Below, piece after piece: positions 17,230 to 31,700 of a stretch of 64,000 bases of DNA (position 1 is the first letter of the stretch; each line of letters begins with the position of its first letter). Source of the stretch: Taudactylus pleione (Eukaryota; Chordata; Amphibia; Anura; Myobatrachidae); the NCBI GenBank assembly GCA_031769625.1, contig JAUIMM010002007.1, positions 394,447-458,446 of the forward strand. The letters are read 5' to 3'. The notes beneath the pieces were generated by a model. That model saw only the letters and a program-made list of their open reading frames with translations. It did not search any database and had not been told where the DNA came from. The translations under genes were made by a program, and so were the position numbers.

Positions 17230-18377
17230 GATTTGCTGCGGTGACAGAAGTTGATTTTGGTGCTTAATTTTGACACTGAACTCTCAAGAAAGAATTTACC
17301 CGTATGAAAAATTCTGTAAGCCCTGGACCTTAAAAATCAGCCAAAAAATGTTTTCTTCAAAAATCCCCAAATTCTGCTTAAAACTTTCAGTAAACCTTAA
17401 ATAAGATTTGCTGCGGTGACAAAAGTTGATTTTGGTGCTTAATTTTGACACAGAACCCTCCAGAAAGAAATTTACCCGTATGAAAAATTCGGTAAGCCCT
17501 GGACCTTAAAAATCGGCCAAAAATATTTCTCTTCAAAAATCCCCAAATTCTGCTTAAAACTTTCAGTAAACCTTAAAAAAGATTTGCTGCGGTGACAGAA
17601 GTTGATTTTGGTGCTTTATTTTGACACAGAACCCTCCAGAAAGATATTTACCCGTATGAAAAATTCTGTAAGCCCCAGACCTTAAAAATCGGGCAAAAAT
17701 TTTTTTTCTTCAAAAATCCCCAAATTCTGCTGAAAACTTTTAGAAAACCTTAAAAAAGATTTGCTGCGGTGACAGAAGTTGATTTTGGTGCTTAATTTTG
17801 ACACAGAACCCTCCAGAAAGAAATTTACCCATATGAAAAATTCTGTAAGCTCCGGACTTTAAAAATCGGCCAAAATTTTTTTTCTTCAAAAATCCCCAAA
17901 TTCTCCTTAAAACTTTCAGTAAACCTTAAAAAAGATTTGCTGCGGTGACAGAAGTTGATTTTGGTGCTTTATTTTGACACAGAACCCTCCAGAAAGATAT
18001 TTACCCGTATGAAAAATTTTGTAAGCCCCGGACCTTAAAAATCGGCCATAATTTTTTTTCTTGAAAAATCCCCAAATTCTGCTTATAACTTTCAGTAAAC
18101 CTTAAAAAAGATTTGCAGCGGTGACAGAAGTTGATTTTGGTGCTTAATTTTGACACAGAACCCTCCAGAAAGATATTTACCCGTATGAAAAATTCTGTAA
18201 GCTCCGGACCTTAAAAATCGGGCAAAAATTTTTTTCTTCAAAAATCCCCAAATTCTGCTGAAAACTTTCAATAAACCTTAAAAAAGATTTGGTGCGGTGA
18301 CAGAAGTTGATTTTGGTGCTTAATTTTGACACTGAACTCTCAAGAAAGAATTTACCCGTATGAAAAATTCTGTAAGC
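17230..18377. repeat. Recurrent 1.14-kb module, copy 3 of 5
   Basis: Same monomer order, 3,161 bp (18 monomers) after copy 2. Private changes include CTTATAACTTTCAG near 18083 and AAATATTTCTCTTC near 17521. Confidence 0.8.
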
Positions 18378-21300
18378 CCCGCCCCTTAAAAATCGGCCAA
18401 AAATTTTTTTCTTCAAAAATCCCCAAATTCTGCTTAAAACTTTCAGTAAACCTTAAAAAAGATTTGCTGCGGTGACAAAAGTTGATTTTGGTGCTTAATT
18501 TTGACACAGAACCCTCCAGAAAGATATTTACCCGTATGAAAAATTCTGTAAGCCCCGGACCTTAAAAATCGGCCAAAAATTTTTTTCTTCAAAAATCCCC
18601 AAATTCTGCTAAAAACTTTCAGTAAACCTTAAAAAAGATTTGGTGCGGTGACAGAAGTTGATTTTGGTGCTTAATTTTGACACAGAACTCTCAAGAAAGA
18701 ATTTACCCGTATGAAAAATTCTGTAAGCCCCGGACCTTAAAAATCGGCCAAAAATTTTTTTCTTCAAAAATCCCCAAATTCTGCTTAAAACTTTCAGTAA
18801 ACCTTAAAAAAGATTTGGTGCGGTGACAGAAGTTGATTTTGGTGCTTAATTTTGACACAGAACTCTCAAGAAAGAATTTACCCGTATGAAAAATTCTGTA
18901 AGCCCCGGACCTTAAAAATCGGCCAAAATTTTTTTTCTTCAAAAATCCCCAAATTCTGCTTAAAACTTTCAGTAAACCTTAAAAAAGATTTGGTGTGGTG
19001 ACAAAAGTTGATTTTGGTGCTTAATTTTGACACAGAACTCTCAAGAAAGAATTTACCCGTATGAAAAATTCTGTAAGCCCCGGACCTTAAAAATCGGCCA
19101 AAAATTTTTTTCTTCAAAAATCCCCAAATTCTGCTTAAAACTTTCAGTAAACCTTAAAAAAGATTTGCTGCTGTGACAAAAGTTGATTTTGGTGCTTAAT
19201 TTTGACACAGAACCCTCCAGAAAGATATTTACCCGTATGAAAAATTCTGTAAGCTCCGGACATTAAAAATCGGGCAAAAATTTTTTTCTTCAAAAATCCC
19301 CAAATTCTGCTGAAAACTTTCAATAAACCTTAAAAAAGATTTGGTGCGGTGACAGAAGTTGATTTTGGTGCTTAATTTTGACACTGAACTCTCAAGAAAG
19401 ACTTTACCCGTATGAAAAATTCTGTATCCCCGCCCCTTAAAAATCGGCCAAAAAATTTTTTTCTTCAAAAATCCCCAAATTCTGCTTAAAACTTTCAGTA
19501 AACCTTAAAAAAGATTTGCTGCGGTGACAAAAGTTGATTTTGGTGCTTAATTTTGACACTGAACCCTCCAGAAAGATATTTACCAGTATGAAAAAATCTG
19601 TAAGCCCCGGACCTTAAAAATCGGCCAAAAATCTTTTTCTTCAAAAATCCCCAAATTCTGCTTAAAACTTTCAGTAAACCTTAAAAAAGATTTGGTGCGG
19701 TGACAGAAGTTGTTTTTGGTGCTTAATTTTGACACAGAACTCTCAAGAAAGAATTTACCCGTATGAAAAATTCTCTAAGCCCCGGACCTTAAAAATCGGC
19801 CAAAAATTTTTTTCTTCAAAAATCCCCAAATTCTGCTAAAAACTTTCAGTAAACCTTAAAAAAGATTTGGTGCGGTGACAGAAGTTGATTTTGGTGCTTA
19901 ATTTTGACACAGAACTCTCAAGAAAGAATTTACCCGTATGAAAAATTCTGTAAGCCCCGGACCTTAAAAATCGGCCAAAAATTTTTTTCTTCAAAAATCC
20001 CCAAATTCTGCTTAAAACTTTCAGTAAACCTTAAAAAAGATTTGGTGCGGTGACAGAAGTTGATTTTGGTGCTTAATTTTGACACAGAACTCTCAAGAAA
20101 GAATTTACCCGTATGAAAAATTCTGTAAGCCCCGGACCTTAAAAATCGGCCAAAATTTTTTTTCTTCAAAAATCCCCAAATTCTGCTTAAAACTTTCAGT
20201 AAACCTTAAAAAAGATTTGCTGCGGTGACAAAAGTTGATTTTGGTGCTTAATTTTGACACAGAACCCTCCAGAAAGATATTTACCAGTATGAAAAAATCT
20301 GTAAGCCCCGGACCTTAAAAATCGGCCAAAAATCTTTTTCTTCAAAAATCCCCAAATTCTGCTTAAAACTTTCAGTAAACCTTAAAAAAGATTTGGTGCG
20401 GTGACAGAAGTTGATTTTGGTGCTTAATTTTGACACAGAACTCTCAAGAAAGAATTTACCGGTATGAAAAATTCTGTAAGCCCCGGACCTTAAAAATCGG
20501 CCAAAAATTTTTTTCTTCAAAAATCCCCAAATTCTGCTTAAAACTTTCAGTAAACCTTAAATAAGATTTGGTGCGGTGACAGAAGTTGATTTTGGTGCTT
20601 AATTTTGACACAGAACTCTCAAGAAAGAATTTACCCATATGAAAAATTCTGTAAGCCCCGCCCCTTAAAAATCGGCCAAAAAATTTTTTCTTCAAAAATC
20701 CCCAAATTCTGCTTAAAACTTTCAGTAAACCTTAAAAAAGATTTGCTGCGGTGACAAAAGTTGATTTTGGTGCTTAATTTTGACACTGAACCCTCCAGAA
20801 AGATATTTACCAGTATGAAAAAATCTGTAAGCCCCGGACCTTAAAAATCGGCCAAAAATCTTTTTCTTCAAAAATCCCCAAATTCTGCTTAAAACTTTCA
20901 GTAAACCTTAAAAAAGATTTGGTGCGGTGACAGAAGTTGATTTTGGTGCTTAATTTTGACACAGAACCCTCCAGAAAGATATTTACCCGTATGAAAAATT
21001 CTGTAAGCCCCGAACCTTAAAAATCGGCCAAAAATTTTTTTCTTCAAAAATCCCCAAATTCTGCTGAAAACTTTTAGAAAACCTTAAAAAAGATTTGCTG
21101 TGGTGACAGAAGTTGATTTTGGTGCTTAATTTTGACACAGAACCATCCAGAAAGAAATTTACCCGAATGAAAAATTCGGTAAGCCCCGGACCTTAAAAAT
21201 CGGCCAAAAATTTTTTTCTTCAAAAATCCCCAAATTCTGCTGAAAACTTTCAATAAACCTTAAAAAAGATTTGGTGCGGTGACAGAAGTTGATTTTGGTG

Positions 21301-22848
21301 CTTAATTTTGACACTGAACTCTCAAGAAAGAATTTACCCGTATGAAAAATTCTGTAAGCCCCGGACCTTAAAAATCGGCCAAAAATTTTTTTCTTCAAAA
21401 ATCCCCAAATTCTGCTTAAAACTTTCAGTAAACCTTAAAAAAGATTTGGTGCGGTGACAGAAGTTGATTTTGGTGCTTAATTTTGACACAGAACTCTCAA
21501 GAAAGAATTTACCCGTATGAAAAATTCTGTAAGCCCCGGACCTTAAAAATCGGCCAAAAATTTTTTTCTTCAAAAATCCCCAAATTCTGCTTAAAACTTT
21601 CAGTAAACCTTAAAAAAGATTTGCTGCGGTGACAAAAGTTGATTTTGGTGCTTAATTTTGACACTGAACCCTCCAGAAAGATATTTACCCGTATGAAAAA
21701 TTCTGTAAGCCCTGGACCTTAAAAATCAGCCAAAAAATGTTTTCTTCAAAAATCCCCAAATTCTGCTTAAAACTTTCAGTAAACCTTAAATAAGATTTGC
21801 TGCGGTGACAGAAGTTGATTTTGGTGCTTAATTTTGACACAGAACCCTCCAGAAAGATATTTACCCATATGAAAAATTCTGTAAGCTCCGGACCTTAAAA
21901 ATCGGCCAAAAATTTTTTTCTTCAAAAATCCCCAAATTCTGCTTAAAACTTTCAGTAAACCTTAAAAAAGATTTGCTGCGGTGACAGAAGTTGATTTTGG
22001 TGCTTAATTTTGACACAGAACCCTCCAGAAAGATATTTACCCATATGAAAAATTCTGTAAGCCCCAGACCTTAAAAATCGGGCAAAAATTTTTTTCTTCA
22101 AAAATCCCCAAATTCTGCTTAAAACTTTCAGTAAACATTAAAAAAGATTTGATGCGGTGACAAAAGTTGATTTTGGTGCTTTATTTTGACACAGAACCCT
22201 CCAGAAAGATATTTACCCATATGAAAAATTCTGTAAGCTCTGGACCTTAAAAATCGGCCAAAATTTTTTTTCTTCAAAAATCCCCAAATTCTCCTTAAAA
22301 CTTTCAGTAAACATTAAAAAAGATTTGCTGCGGTGACAGAAGTTGATTTTGGTGCTTTATTTTGACACAGAACCCTCCAGAAAGATATTTACCCGTATGA
22401 AAAATTCTGTAAGCCCCGGACCTTAAAAATCGGCCAAAATTTTTTTCTTCAAAAATCCCCAAATTCTGCTGAAAACTTTCAGAAAACCTTAAAAAAGATT
22501 TGCTGCGGTGACAGAAGTTGATTTTGGTGCTTAATTTTGACATAGAACCATCCAGAAAGATATTTACCCATATGAAAAATTCTGTAAGCCCTGGACCTTA
22601 AAAATCGGCCAAAATTTTTTTTCTTCAAAAATCCCCAAATTCTGCTTAAAACTTTCAGTAAACCTTAAAAAAGATTTGCTGCGGTGACAGAAGTTGATTT
22701 TGGTGCTTAATTTTGACACAGAACCCTCCAGAAAGATATTTACCCGTATGAAAAATTCTGTAAGCTCCGGACCTTAAAAATCGGCCAAAAATGTTTTTCT
22801 TCAAAAATCCCCAAATTCTGCTGAAAACTTTCAATAAACCTTAAAAAA

Positions 22849-23985
22849 GATTTGGTGCGGTGACAGAAGTTGATTTTGGTGCTTAATTTTGACACTGAAC
22901 CCTCCAGAAAGAATTTACCCGTATGAAAAATTCTGTAAGCCCTGGACCTTAAAAATCAGCCAAAAAATGTTTTCTTCAAAAATCCCCAAATTCTGCTTAA
23001 AACTTTCAGGAAACCTTAAATAAGATTTGCTGCGGTGACAAAAGTTGATTTTAGTGCTTAATTTTGACACAGAACCCTCCAGAAAGAAATTTACCCGTAT
23101 GAAAAATTCGGTAAGCCCTGGACCTTAAAAATCGGCCAAAAATTTTTCTCTTCAAAAATCCCCAAATTCTGCTTCAAACTTTCAGTAAACCTTAAAAAAG
23201 ATTTGCTGCGGTGACAGAAGTTGATTTTGGTGCTTTATTTTGACACAGAACCCTCCAGAAAGATATTTACCCGTATAAAAAATTCTGTAAGCCCCAGACC
23301 TTAAAAATCGGGCAAAAATTTTTTTTCTTCAAAAATCCCCAAATTCTGCTGAAAACTTTTAGAAAACCTTAAAAAAGATTTGCTGCGGTGACAGAAGTTG
23401 ATTTTGGTGCTTAATTTTGACACAGAACCCTCCAGAAAGAAATTTACCCATATGAAAAATTCTGTAAGCTCCGGACTTTAAAAATCGGCCAAAATTTTTT
23501 TTCTTCAAAAATCCCCAAATTCTCCTTAAAACTTTCAGTAAACCTTAAAAAAGATTTGCTGCGGTGACAGAAGTTGATTTTGGTGCTTTATTTTGACACA
23601 GAACCCTCCAGAAAGATATTTACCCGTATGAAAAATTTTGTAAGCCCCGGACCTTAAAAATCGGCCATAATTTTTTTTCTTGAAAAATCCCCAAATTCTG
23701 CTTAAAACTTTCAGTAAACCTTAAAAAAGATTTGCAGCGGTGACAGAAGTTGATTTTGGTGCTTAATTTTGACACAGAACCCTCCAGAAAGATATTTACC
23801 CGTATGAAAAATTCTGTAAGCTCCGGACCTTAAAAATCGGGCAAAAATTTTTTTCTTCAAAAATCCCCAAATTCTGCTGAAAACTTTCAATAAACCTTAA
23901 AAAAGATTTGGTGCGGTGACAGAAGTTGATTTTGGTGCTTAATTTTGACACTGAACTCTCAAGAAAGAATTTACCCGTATGAAAA
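22849..23985. repeat. Recurrent 1.14-kb module, copy 4 of 5
   Basis: Same monomer order, 5,619 bp (32 monomers) after copy 3. It differs in its first monomer, which carries CCCTCCAGAAAGAATTT, and in TTTTAGTGC near 23050. It lies within a longer block (about 21,685-23,985) that matches about 34,504-36,804. Confidence 0.8.
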
Positions 23986-24179
23986 ATTCTGTAAGCCCTG
24001 GACCTTAAAAATCAGCCAAAAAATGTTTTCTTCAAAAATCCCCAAATTCTGCTTAAAACTTTCAGTAAACCTTAAATAAGATTTGCTGCGGTGACAGAAG
24101 TTGATTTTGGTGCTTAATTTTGACACAGAACCCTCCAGAAAGATATTTACCCATATGAAAAATTCTGTAAGCTCCAGAC

Positions 24180-25700
24180 CTTAAAAATCGGGCAAAAATT
24201 TTTTTCTTCAAAAATCCCCAAATTCTGCTTAAAACTTTCAGTAAACATTAAAAAAGATTTGATGCGGTGACAAAAGTTGATTTTGGTGCTTTATTTTGAC
24301 ACAGAACCCTCCAGAAAGATATTTACCCATATGAAAAATTCTGTAAGCTCTGGACCTTAAAAATCGGCCAAAATTTTTTTTCTTCAAAAATCCCCAAATT
24401 CTCCTTAAAACTTTCAGTAAACATTAAAAAAGATTTGCTGCGGTGACAGAAGTTGATTTTGGTGCTTTATTTTGACACAGAACCCTCCAGAAAGATATTT
24501 ACCCGTATGAAAAATTCTGTAAGCCCCGGACCTTAAAAATCGGCCAAAATTTTTTTCTTCAAAAATCCCCAAATTCTGCTGAAAACTTTCAGAAAACCTT
24601 AAAAAAGATTTGCTGCGGTGACAGAAGTTGATTTTGGTGCTTAATTTTGACATAGAACCATCCAGAAAGATATTTACCCATATGAAAAATTCTGTAAGCC
24701 TTGGACCTTAAAAATCGGCCAAAATTTTTTTTCTTCAAAAATCCCCAAATTCTGCTTAAAACTTTCAGTAAACCTTAAAAAAGATTTGCTGCGGTGACAG
24801 AAGTTGATTTTGGTGCTTAATTTTGACACAGAACCCTCCAGAAAGATATTTACCCGTATGAAAAATTCTGTAAGCTCCGGACCTTAAAAATCGGCCAAAA
24901 ATTTTTTTCTTCAAAAATCCCCAAATTCTGCTTAAAACTTTCAGTAAACCTTAAAAAAGATTTGCTGCCATGACAGAAGTGGATTTTGGTGCTTAATTTT
25001 GACACAGAACCCTCCAGAAAGATATTTACCCATATGAAAAATTCTGTAAGCCCCGGACCTTAAAAATCGTCCAAAAATTTTTTTCTTAAAAAATCCCCAA
25101 AATCTGCTTAAAACTTTCAGTAAACATTAAAAAAGATTTGATGCGGTGACAAAAGTTGATTTTGGTGCTTTATTTTGACACAGAACCCTCCAGAAAGATA
25201 TTTACCCATATGAAAAATTCTGTAAGCTCCGGACCTTAAAAATCGGCCAAAATTTTTTTCTTCAAAAATCCCCAAATTCTCATTAAAACTTTCAGTAAAC
25301 CTTAAAAAAGATTTGGTGCGGTGACAGAAGTTGATTTTGGTGCTTAATTTTGACACAGAACCCTCCAGAAAGATATTTACCCGTATGAAAAATTCTGTAA
25401 GCCCCGAACCTTAAAAATCGGCCAAAAATTTTTTTCTTCAAAAATCCCCAAATTCTGCTGAAAACTTTTAGAAAACCTTAAAAAAGATTTGGTGCGGTGA
25501 CAGAAGTTGATTTTGGTGCTTAATTTTGACACAGAACCATCCAGAAAGAAATTTACCCGTATGAAAAATTCGGTAAGCCCCGGACCTTAAAAATCGGCCA
25601 AAAATTTTTCTCTTCAAAAATCCCCAAATTCTGCTTAAAACTTTCAGTAAACCTTAAAAAAGATTTGCTGCGGTGACAGAAGTTGATTTTGGTGCTTAAT
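24180..25700. repeat. Segment duplicated at offset 15,453 bp (copy 1)
   Basis: Matches about 39,633-41,153. Shared private changes are TTTGCTGCCATGACAG near 24962 and 40415, AATCGTCC near 25067 and 40520, and CTTAAAAAATCCCC near 25085 and 40538. The offset is 88 monomers. Confidence 0.8.
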
Positions 25701-28700
25701 TTTGACACAGAACCCTCCAGAAAGATATTTACCTGTATGAAAAATTCTGTAAGCCCCAGACCTTAAAAATCGGGCAAAAATTTTTTTCTTCAAAAATCCC
25801 CAAATTCTGCTGAAAACTTTTAGAAAACCTTAAAAAAGATTTGCTGCGGTGACAGAAGTTGATTTTGGTGCTTAATTTTGACACAGAACCCTCCAGAAAG
25901 AAATTTACCCATATGAAAAATTCTGTAAGCTCCGGAATTTAAAAATCGGCCAAAATTTTTTTTCTTCAAAAATCCCCAAATTCTCCTTAAAACTTTCAGT
26001 AAACCTTAAAAAAGATTTGCTGCGGTGACAGAAGTTGATTTTGGTGCTTAATTTTGACACAGAACCCTCCAGAAAGATATTTACCCGTATGAAAAATTTT
26101 GTAAGCCCCGGACCTTAAAAATCGGCCATAATTTTTTTTCTTGAAAAATCCCCAAATTCTGCTTAAAACTTTCAGTAAACCTTAAAAAAGATTTGCAGCG
26201 GTGACAGAAGTTGATTTTGGTGCTTAATTTTGACACAGAACCCTCCAGAAAGAAATTTACCCATATGAAAAATTCTGTAAGCTCCGGACTTTAAAAATCG
26301 GCCAAAATTTTTTTTCTTCAAAAATCCCCAAATTCTCCTTAAAACTTTCAGTAAACCTTAAAAAAGATTTGCAGCGGTGACAGAAGTTGATTTTGGTGCT
26401 TAATTTTGACACAGAACCCTCCAGAAAGATATTTACCCGTATGAAAAATTCTGTAAGCTCCGGACCTTAAAAATCGGCCAAAAATTTTTTATTCAAAAAT
26501 CCCCAAATTCTGCTGAAAACTTTCAATAAACCTTAAAAAAGATTTGGTGCGGTGACAGAAGTTGATTTTGGTGCTTAATTTTGACACTGAACTCTCAAGA
26601 AAGAATTTACCCGTATGAAAAATTCTGTAAGCCCCGCCCCTTAAAAATTGGCCAAAAAATTTTTTCTTCAAAAATCCCCAAATTCTGCTTAAAACTTTCA
26701 GTAAACCTTAAAAAAGATTTGCTGCGGTGACAAAAGTTGATTTTGGTGCTTAATTTTGACATTGAACCCTCCAGAAAGATATTTACCAGTATGAAAAAAT
26801 CTGTAAGCCCCGGACCTTAAAAATCGGCCAAAAATCTTTTTCTTCAAAAATCCCCAAATTCTGCTTAAAACTTTCAGTAAACCTTAAAAAAGATTTGGTG
26901 CGGTGACAGAAGTTGATTTTGGTGCTTAATTTTGACACAGAACTCTCAAGAAAGAATTTACCCGTATGAAAAATTCTGTAAGCCCCGGACCTTAAAAATC
27001 GGCCAAAAATTTTTTTCTTCAAAAATCCCCAAATTCTGCTTAAAACTTTCAGTAAACCTTAAAAAAGATTTGGTGCGGTGACAGAAGTTGATTTTGGTGC
27101 TTAATTTTGACACAGAACTCTCAAGAAAGAATTTACCCGTATGAAAAATTCTGTAAGCCCCGGACCTTAAAAATCGGCCAAAAATTTTTTTCTTCAAAAA
27201 TCCCCAAATTCTGCTTAAAACTTTCAGTAAACCTTAAAAAAGATTTGGTGTGGTGACAGAAGTTGATTTTGGTGCTTAATTTTGACACAGAACTCTCAAG
27301 AAAGAATTTACCCGTATGAAAAATTCTGTAAGCCCTGCCCCATAAAAGTCGGCCAAAAATTTTTTTCTTCAAAAATCCCCAAATTCTGCTTAAAACTTTC
27401 AGTAAACCTTAAAAAAGATTTGCTGCGGTGACAAAAGTTGATTTTGGTGCTTAATTTTGACACTGAACCCTCCAGAAAGATATTTACCAGTATGAAAAAA
27501 TCTGTAAGCCCCGGACCTTAAAAATCGGCCAAAAATCTTTTTCTTCAAAAATCCCCAAATTCTGCTTAAAACTTTCAGTAAACCTTAAAAAAGATTTGGT
27601 GCGGTGACAGAAGTTGATTTTGGTGCTTAATTTTGACACAGAACCCTCCAGAAAGATATTTACCCGTATGAAAAATTCTGTAAGCCCTGAACCTTAAAAA
27701 TCGGCCCAAAATTTTTTTCTTCAAAAATCCCCAAATTCTGCTGAAAACTTTTAGAAAACCTTAAAAAAGATTTGCTGTGGTGACAGAAGTTGATTTTGGT
27801 GCTTAATTTTGACACAGAACCATCCAGAAAGAAATTTACCCGTATGAAAAATTCGGTAAGCCCCGGACCTTAAAAATCGGCCAAAAATTTTTTTCTTCAA
27901 AAATCCCCAAATTCTGCTGAAAACTTTCAATAAACCTTAAAAAAGATTTGGTGCGGTGACAGAAGTTGATTTTGGTGCTTAATTTTGACACTGAACTCTC
28001 AAGAAAGAATTTACCCGTATGAAAAATTCTGTAAGCCCTGGACCTTAAAAATCAGCCAAAAAATGTTTTCTTCAAAAATCCCCAAATTCTGCTTAAAACT
28101 TTCAGTAAACCTTAAAAAAGATTTGCAGCGGTGACAGAAGTTGATTTTGGTGCTTAATTTTGACACAGAACCCTCCAGAAAGATATTTACCCATATGAAA
28201 AATTCTGTAAGCTCCGGACCTTAAAAATCGGCCAAAATTTTTTTCTTCAAAAATCCCCAAATTCTCATTAAAACTTTCAGTAAACCTTAAAAAAGATTTG
28301 GTGCGGTGACAGAAGTTGATTTTGGTGCTTAATTTTGACACAGAACCCTCCAGAAAGATATTTACCCGTATGAAAAATTCTGTAAGCCCCGAACCTTAAA
28401 AATCGGCCAAAAATTTTTTTCTTCAAAAATCCCCAAATTCTGCTGAAAACTTTTAGAAAACCTTAAAAAAGATTTGCTGTGGTGACAGAAGTTGATTTTG
28501 GTGCTTAATTTTGACACAGAACCATCCAGAAAGAAATTTACCCGTATGAAAAATTCGGTAAGCCCCGGACCTTAAAAATCGGCCAAAAATTTTTCTCTTC
28601 AAAAATCCCCAAATTCTGCTTAAAACTTTCAGTAAACCTTAAAAAAGATTTGCTGCGGTGACAGAAGTTGATTTTGGTGCTTAATTTTGACACAGAACCC

Positions 28701-31700
28701 TCCAGAAAGATATTTACCCGTATGAAAAATTCTGTAAGCCCCAGACCTTAAAAATCGGGCACAAATTTTTTTCTTCAAAAATCCCCAAATTCTGCTGAAA
28801 ACTTTTAGAAAACCTTAAAAAAGATTTGCTGCGGTGACAGAAGTTGATTTTGGTGCTTAATTTTGACACAGAACCCTCCAGAAAGAAATTTACCCATATG
28901 AAAAATTCTGTAAGCTCCGGACTTTAAAAATCGGCCAAAATTTTTTTTCTTCAAAAATCCCCAAATTCTCCTTAAAACTTTCAGTAAACCTTAAAAAAGA
29001 TTTGCTGCGGTGACAGAAGTTGATTTTGGTGCTTTATTTTGACACAGAACCCTCCAGAAAGATATTTACCCGTATGATAAATTCTGTAAGCCCAGGACCT
29101 TAAAAATCGGACAAAAATTTTTCTCTTCAAAAATCCCCAAATTCTGCTTAAAACTTTCAGTAAACCTTAAAAAAGATTTGATACGGTGACAGAAGTTGAT
29201 TTTGGTGCTTAATTTTGACACAGAACCCTCCAGAAAGATATTTACCCGTATGAAAAATTCTGTAAGCTCCGGACCTTAAAAATCGGCCAAAAATTTTTTT
29301 CTTCAAAAATCCCCAAATTCTGCTGAAAACTTTCAATAAACCTTAAAAAAGATTTGGTGCAGTGACAGAAGTTGATTTTGGTGCTTAATTTTGACACTGA
29401 ACTCTCAAGAAAGAATTTACCTGTATGAAAAATTCTGTAAGCCCTGGACCTTAAAAATCAGCCTAAAAATGTTTTCTTCAAAAATCCCCAAATTCTGCTT
29501 AAAACTTTCAGTAAACCTTAAATAAGATTTGCTGCAGTGACAAAAGTTGATTTTGGTGCTTAATTTTGACACAGAACCCTCCAGAAAGATATTTACCCGT
29601 ATGAAAAATTTTGTAAGCCCCGGACCTTAAAAATCGGCCATAATTTTTTTTCTTGAAAAATCCCCAAATTCTGCTTAAAACTTTCAGTAAACCTTAAAAA
29701 AGATTTGCAGCGGTGACAGAAGTTGATTTTGGTGCTTAATTTTGACACAGAACCCTCCAGAAAGATATTTACCAGTATGAAAAAATCTGTAAGCCCCGGA
29801 CCTTAAAAATCGGCCAAAAATCTTTTTCTTCAAAAATCCCCAAATTCTGCTTAAAACTTTCAGTAAACCTTAAAAAAGATTTGGTGCGGTGACAGAAGTT
29901 GATTTTGGTGCTTAATTTTGACACAGAACTCTCAAGAAAGAATTTACCCGTATGAAAAATTCTGTAAGCCCCGGACCTTAAAAATCGGCCAAAAAATTTT
30001 TTCTTCAAAAATCCCCAAATTCTGCTAAAAACTTTCAGTAAACCTTAAAAAAGATTTGGTGCGGTGACAGAAGTTGATTTTGGTGCTTAATTTTGACACA
30101 GAACTCTCAAGAAAGAATTTACCCGTATGAAAAATTCTGTAAGCCCCGGACCTTAAAAATCGGCCAAAAATTTTTTTCTTCAAAAATCCCCAAATTCTGC
30201 TTAAAACTTTCAGTAAACCTTAAAAAAGATTTGGTGCGGTGACAGAAGTTGATTTTGGTGCTTAATTTTGACACAGAACTCTCAAGAAAGAATTTACCCG
30301 TATGAAAAATTCTGTAAGCCCCGGACCTTAAAAATCGGCCAAACATTTTTTTCTTCAAAAATCCCCAAATTCTGCTTAAAACTTTCAGTAAACCTTAAAA
30401 AAGATTTGGTGTGGTGACAGAAGTTGATTTTGGTGCTTAATTTTGACACAGAACTCTCAAGAAAGAATTTACCCGTATGAAAAATTCTGTAAGCCCCGGA
30501 CCTTAAAAATCGGCCAAAAATTTTTTTCTTCAAAAATCCCCAAATTCTGCTAAAAACTTTCAGTAAACCTTAAATAAGATTTGGTGCGGTGACAGAAGTT
30601 GATTTTGGTGCTTAATTTTGACACAGAACTCTCAAGAAAGAATTTACCCGTATGAAAAATTCTGTAAGCCCCGCCAATTAAAAGTCGGCCAAAAATTTTT
30701 TTCTTCAAAAATCCCCAAATTCTGCTTAAAACTTTCAGTAAACATTAAAAAAGATTTGCTGCTGTGACAGAAGTTGATTTTGGTGCTTTATTTTGACACA
30801 GAACCCTCCAGAAAGATATTTACCCGTATGAAAAATTCTGTAAGCCCCGGACCTTAAAAATCGGCCAAAAATTTTTCTCTTCAAAAATCCCCAAATTCTG
30901 CTTAAAACTTTCAGTAAACCTTAAAAAAGATTTGCTGCGGTGACAGAAGTTGATTTTGGTGCTTTATTTTGACACAGAACCCTCCAGAAAGATATTTACC
31001 CGTATGAAAAATTTTGTAAGCCCCGGACCTTAAAAATCGGCCATAATTTTTTTTCTTGAAAAATCCCCAAATTCTGCTTAAAACTTTCAGTAAACCTTAA
31101 AAAAGATTTGCAGCGGTGACAGAAGTTGATTTTGGTGCTTAATTTTGACACAGAACCCTCCAGAAAGATATTTACCCATATGAAAAATTCTGTAAGCTCC
31201 GGACCTTAAAAATCGGGCAAAAATTTTTTTCTTCAAAAATCCCCAAATTCTGCTGAAAACTTTCAATAAACCTTAAAAAAGATTTGGTGCAGTGACAGAA
31301 GTTGATTTTGGTGCTTAATTTTGACACTGAACTCTCAAGAAAGAATTTACCCGTATGAAAAATTCTGTAAGCCCCGCCCCTTAAAAATCGGCCAAAAATT
31401 TTTTTCTTCAAAAATCCCCAAATTCTGCTCAAAACTTTCAGTAAACCTTAAAAAAGATTTGCTGCGGTGACAAAAGTTGATTTTGGTGCTTAATTTTGAC
31501 ACTGAACCCTCCAGAAAGATATTTACCAGTATGAAAAAATCTGTAAGCCCCGGACCTTAAAAATCGGCCAAAAATCTTTTTCTTCAAAAATCCCCAAATT
31601 CTGCTTAAAACTTTCAGTAAACCTTAAAAAAGATTTGGTGCGGTGACAGAAGTTGATTTTGGTGCTTAATTTTGACACAGAACCCTCCAGAAAGATATTT